Assembly: GCA_964458615.1 (NCBI GenBank)
Contig: CAYWJR010000059.1
Location: 1 to 8,228 of the forward strand
Origin: SHNJ01 sp964458615
GTDB taxonomy: Bacteria > Pseudomonadota > Alphaproteobacteria > SHNJ01
DNA: 8,228 bases
Direction of reading: 5' to 3'
Shown: positions 5,338 through 8,228 of the stretch, one piece after another
Position numbering within the stretch: the stretch's first letter is position 1
Layout of the letters: the number at the start of each line of letters is the position of its first letter
Translations under genes and position numbers: made by a program
Notes under the pieces: generated by a model
What the model was told of the DNA's origin: nothing
What the model saw: the letters and a program-made list of their open reading frames with translations, nothing else
Databases searched by the model: none

Positions 5338-8034
5338 ATGGTATTGTCATCTTTGGCGCGCAAAATTTTCGGCTCGCACAATGACCGCGTTTTGGGATCT
5401 ATCCAGCCATTGGTCGATCAAGTCAACAGCCTGGAACAAGAATACCAAAAATTAAGCGACGATGCCTTGCGCGCCAAAACTGCCGAATTCCGCGCGCGCA
5501 TCGCGAACGGCGAATCGTTGGACGATTTATTGCCCGAAGCGTTCGCAACCGTCCGCGAAGGCGCCAAACGCACATTGGGTCAACGTCATTTCGACGTGCA
5601 ATTGATCGGCGGCATTATTTTGCACCGTGGCATGATCGCGGAAATGAAAACCGGCGAAGGCAAAACATTGGTTGCAACCCTGGCGGTGTATTTGAACGCG
5701 CTTGCGGGCAAAGGCGTGCATGTGGTTACCGTCAACGATTATTTGGCGCGCCGCGACGCCGGATGGATGGGAAAAATTTATCAATTCCTGGGATTGACCG
5801 TTGGATGCATCGTCGAAGGCATCAGCGACGAAGACCGCAAGGCGGCATATCAGGCCGATGTAACCTATGGCACCAACAGCCAGTTCGGCTTCGATTACCT
5901 GCGCGACCATATCGCGCCGAAATACCACAAAGAAGATTTGGTGCAACGCCCGTTTTATTTCGCCATCGTCGACGAAGTCGACAGTATTTTAATCGACGAA
6001 GCGCGCACGCCCTTGATCATATCCGGCCCTGCCGAAACATCGACCGATTTGTATTACACCGTTGACCGGATCATCCCGCGCCTTGTGGCGGCGGATTATG
6101 AAATGGATGAAAAAGGCCGTTCGGTCACATTCACCGATTCCGGATCCGAACATGCCGAAAAATTATTGCGCGACGACGGTATTTTAACCGAAGGCGCGTT
6201 ATACGACGTGCGCAATACCACATTGGTACATCATTTGAACCAGGCGTTGCGCGCGCACATGATTTTTAAACGCGATGTCGATTATATCGTCAAGGATGGC
6301 CGCGTTATCATCATCGACGAATTCACGGGCCGGATGATGGAAGGCCGCCGTTATTCCGACGGCTTGCACCAGGCATTGGAAGCCAAAGAAAAAGTCCACG
6401 TGCAAACCGAAAACCAAACATTGGCGTCGGTGACGTTGCAAAATTATTTCCGCCTTTACCCGAAATTGTCCGGCATGACCGGAACCGCCCTGACCGAGGC
6501 GACCGAATTCGGCGAAATTTACGGATTGGACGTTATCGCCATCCCAACCAACATTCCGGTCGCCCGCATCGATCACGACGACGATGTGTACCGCACAGCC
6601 GATGAAAAATATCAGGCCGTGATCGCGTTGATCCGCGAATGCCACGCCAAAAAACAACCCGTTCTGGTCGGCACCACGTCGATTGAAAAATCCGAACAAT
6701 TGTCGGATGTTTTGAAAAAAGCCGGCATCCGCCACGAAGTATTGAACGCCCGCGCGCACGAACGCGAAGCATCGATCGTAGCCCAAGCCGGACGGCCGGG
6801 CGCGGTTACAATCGCCACCAACATGGCCGGACGCGGAACCGACATTCAATTGGGCGGCAATTTGGAAATGCGCCTGCGCGAGGAATTGGACGGCATCACC
6901 GATCCATCCATCGCCGCGCAAAAAACCGCGCAAATCAAATCAGAAATCGAACAGGCGCGCGCGTTGGTGCGCGAATCGGGCGGATTGTTCGTCATCGGTT
7001 CCGAACGGCACGAATCGCGCCGCATCGACAACCAATTGCGCGGCCGTTCCGGCCGCCAGGGCGACCCGGGCGGGTCGAAATTTTTCCTCTCCCTCGAAGA
7101 CGATTTAATGCGTATTTTCGGTTCGGAAAAAATGACCGGCGTATTGCAGGGATTGGGATTGAAACAAGGCGAAGCGATCACCCACCCATGGATCACCCGC
7201 GCGCTGGAAAAAGCGCAACAAAAGGTAGAAAACCGCAATTTCGAAATCCGCAAACATCTGTTGCGCGAAGACGACGTGATGAACGATCAACGCAGCGTGG
7301 TTTATTCGCAGCGCCGCGAAATCATGGACGAAGCGGATGTGCATGACATCGTCGCCGATATGCGCGCCGAAGTCGTCAACGCCGTCGTTTCCGCCGCCAT
7401 TCCGGCGCGGTCATATATCGAACAATGGGAATTGAAATCGTTGCACGAAGAATGCCGCCGCGTTTTCGGTTTGGATTTGCCAGTCGAATCCTGGGCGCAA
7501 GAAGAACATATCGCCGATACCGATTTCATGGAACGCATCGCATCGGCGGTTGAAAATAAAATGGCCGCCAAACGCGCCCAATACGGGGAAATGTTGTGGC
7601 GCGAAGTGGAAAAATCGCAATTGCTGCGGGTTTTGGACACATCCTGGAAAGACCATTTATTATCGCTGGATCATTTGCGCCAGGGCGTACGTTTATCCGC
7701 ATACGCCCAACGCGACCCGTTGATGGAATATAAACGCGAAGCGTTCAATTTATTCCACGACATGATCGCGCGCATGCGCGAAACCGTCACCATGATTTTG
7801 GCAAAGGCGGAAATCAATCCCGCCGCCGCCATGGCGTTTCAACAAGCGCAAGAACAACAAGCCGCGGCAATGGCCGCGAAATCCATGGGATTGTTCGCGC
7901 AAGCGCCAGTGCAAAAAATGGAATTTTCCGGACCCGCAAAAGAAGAAACGCGCGGCAAAAATTCATTTGGCAATACCGGCGGTGGCGATACGGGCGGAAA
8001 CCGCGCGCAACGCCGGGCAACCAAGAAAAAATAA
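5338..8034 (+). CDS. secA: Preprotein translocase ATPase SecA
   Basis: An 898-residue ATPase motor that pushes unfolded preproteins through SecYEG. The motor core is complete: Walker A MKTGEGKT (103-110), TVNDYLARRDA (131-141), the GTNSQFGFDYLRD segment (178-190), Walker B VDEVDSILIDEARTPLIISG (211-230), the preprotein cross-linking region (about 230-375) with IIDEFTGR (325-332), LSGMTGTA (377-384), and in the second nucleotide-binding fold TNMAGRGTDIQLGG (494-507) and QLRGRSGRQGDPGG (566-579). The helical scaffold and wing regions follow (about 620-825; DTSWKDHLLSLDHLRQG at 767-783). The C-terminal linker is Ala/Gln-rich, then Gly/Asn-rich, and ends in RAQRRATKKK. The usual SEC-C zinc motif (CxCx8C[HC]) is absent; there is no cysteine after residue 706. 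The start has AAGGTAGGG upstream and the family N-terminus. Divergent from the 167-residue gene and foldase gene; a strong terminator follows. Confidence 0.98.
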   Translation: MVLSSLARKIFGSHNDRVLGSIQPLVDQVNSLEQEYQKLSDDALRAKTAEFRARIANGESLDDLLPEAFATVREGAKRTLGQRHFDVQLIGGIILHRGMIAEMKTGEGKTLVATLAVYLNALAGKGVHVVTVNDYLARRDAGWMGKIYQFLGLTVGCIVEGISDEDRKAAYQADVTYGTNSQFGFDYLRDHIAPKYHKEDLVQRPFYFAIVDEVDSILIDEARTPLIISGPAETSTDLYYTVDRIIPRLVAADYEMDEKGRSVTFTDSGSEHAEKLLRDDGILTEGALYDVRNTTLVHHLNQALRAHMIFKRDVDYIVKDGRVIIIDEFTGRMMEGRRYSDGLHQALEAKEKVHVQTENQTLASVTLQNYFRLYPKLSGMTGTALTEATEFGEIYGLDVIAIPTNIPVARIDHDDDVYRTADEKYQAVIALIRECHAKKQPVLVGTTSIEKSEQLSDVLKKAGIRHEVLNARAHEREASIVAQAGRPGAVTIATNMAGRGTDIQLGGNLEMRLREELDGITDPSIAAQKTAQIKSEIEQARALVRESGGLFVIGSERHESRRIDNQLRGRSGRQGDPGGSKFFLSLEDDLMRIFGSEKMTGVLQGLGLKQGEAITHPWITRALEKAQQKVENRNFEIRKHLLREDDVMNDQRSVVYSQRREIMDEADVHDIVADMRAEVVNAVVSAAIPARSYIEQWELKSLHEECRRVFGLDLPVESWAQEEHIADTDFMERIASAVENKMAAKRAQYGEMLWREVEKSQLLRVLDTSWKDHLLSLDHLRQGVRLSAYAQRDPLMEYKREAFNLFHDMIARMRETVTMILAKAEINPAAAMAFQQAQEQQAAAMAAKSMGLFAQAPVQKMEFSGPAKEETRGKNSFGNTGGGDTGGNRAQRRATKKK

Positions 8035-8067
8035 AACTGGAAAATAAATCTGGAAAAACAAAACCGT

Positions 8068-8098
8068 AAAACCGCCCGCCTGCATTGGGGCGGTTTTT
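8068..8098 (+). terminator. secA rho-independent terminator, probably bidirectional
   Basis: AAAACCGCCC (8068-8077) pairs with GGGCGGTTTT (8088-8097) around a ten-base loop, and five T residues (8094-8098) follow on the plus strand. On the minus strand the stem is followed by TTTTAC, so the same hairpin could end the convergent gene whose stop codon (8099-8097) overlaps it. A short repeat, CTGGAAAA twice, lies between the secA stop and the stem. Confidence 0.9.
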
Positions 8099-8228
8099 AC
8101 CGGCAATAATTCCGCTGTTTCAAATCGCCAAATGGCGACATGATCGATACCGCAACCGGCGCTAATGCGTTCACCGCGCCAGAATTAACATCACCCAGAT
8201 CGGCGCCGCCATTCGGCGGGAAAATCAA
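8097..8228 (-). CDS. 3' end of an unidentified convergent gene (partial)
   Basis: This minus-strand frame is open from the window edge for 43 codons and then stops with TAA exactly at the secA terminator. The other two minus-strand frames contain stops within this stretch, and so does the plus strand. The visible peptide begins LIFPPNGGADLGDVNSG, continues through ALAPVAVSIMSPFGDL and ends in KQRNYCR. Codon choice (GGC, GCC, GCG, CCG with TTG leucine) matches the neighbouring genes. I do not recognise the family from the tail alone. The position supports it: a convergent gene sharing a bidirectional terminator with secA. Confidence 0.5.
   Translation of the reverse strand: MIFPPNGGADLGDVNSGAVNALAPVAVSIMSPFGDLKQRNYCR

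Noticed and set aside
5094..5381. 95-codon minus-strand open frame upstream of and overlapping the secA start
   Set aside because: It begins inside secA and has no recognisable domain. It covers the region where the secA promoter and ribosome binding site must lie. A decayed gene remnant cannot be excluded.
6199..6933. 244-codon minus-strand frame within secA
   Set aside because: It is antisense to the conserved SecA motor core, and its phenylalanine- and glycine-rich composition reflects the complement of SecA codons.

Overview
The window looks like ordinary chromosomal DNA from an alphaproteobacterium of medium GC. Hand counts give roughly 58% GC in sampled secA lines and about 42% in the first 240 bases. 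The assignment rests on gene content and order: a secA flanked divergently by an exported parvulin-type peptidyl-prolyl isomerase, followed by mutT, an NDUFAF5-like methyltransferase, comF and grxC. This neighbourhood is recalled from many Alphaproteobacteria. I cannot name a genus.

Layout from left to right. A minus-strand gene of the DUF6624 type (5-445) sits in AT-richer DNA behind a good sigma-70-like promoter. Next come grxC (502-762), a small exported protein with its own terminator (859-1158), and comF (1294-2070), all on the minus strand. The methyltransferase (about 2114-2932, plus strand) diverges from comF and converges on mutT (2934-3347, minus), with one base between the two stop codons. 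A parvulin foldase (3430-4368, minus) ends in a terminator just before mutT. An unrecognised 167-residue protein (4511-5014, minus) follows, then a 323-bp divergent intergenic region. The complete secA (5338-8034, plus) ends at a strong, probably bidirectional terminator. The last 132 bases look like the 3' end of a convergent minus-strand gene.

How the genes relate. SecA drives preprotein export, and the parvulin protein probably folds exported proteins in the periplasm, so the two divergent neighbours share a theme. Grx, MutT and ComF are housekeeping functions (thiol redox, nucleotide sanitation, and a PRPP-binding phosphoribosyltransferase-like protein linked to DNA uptake). The methyltransferase resembles complex I assembly factors.

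I found no mobile element, CRISPR array, RNA gene or obvious new multi-gene system. The points most worth checking are: SecA lacks the usual C-terminal zinc-binding SEC-C motif; argJ seems to be missing between the foldase gene and mutT; the DUF6624 gene may be transcribed as a leaderless mRNA; and the comF and methyltransferase starts abut or overlap.
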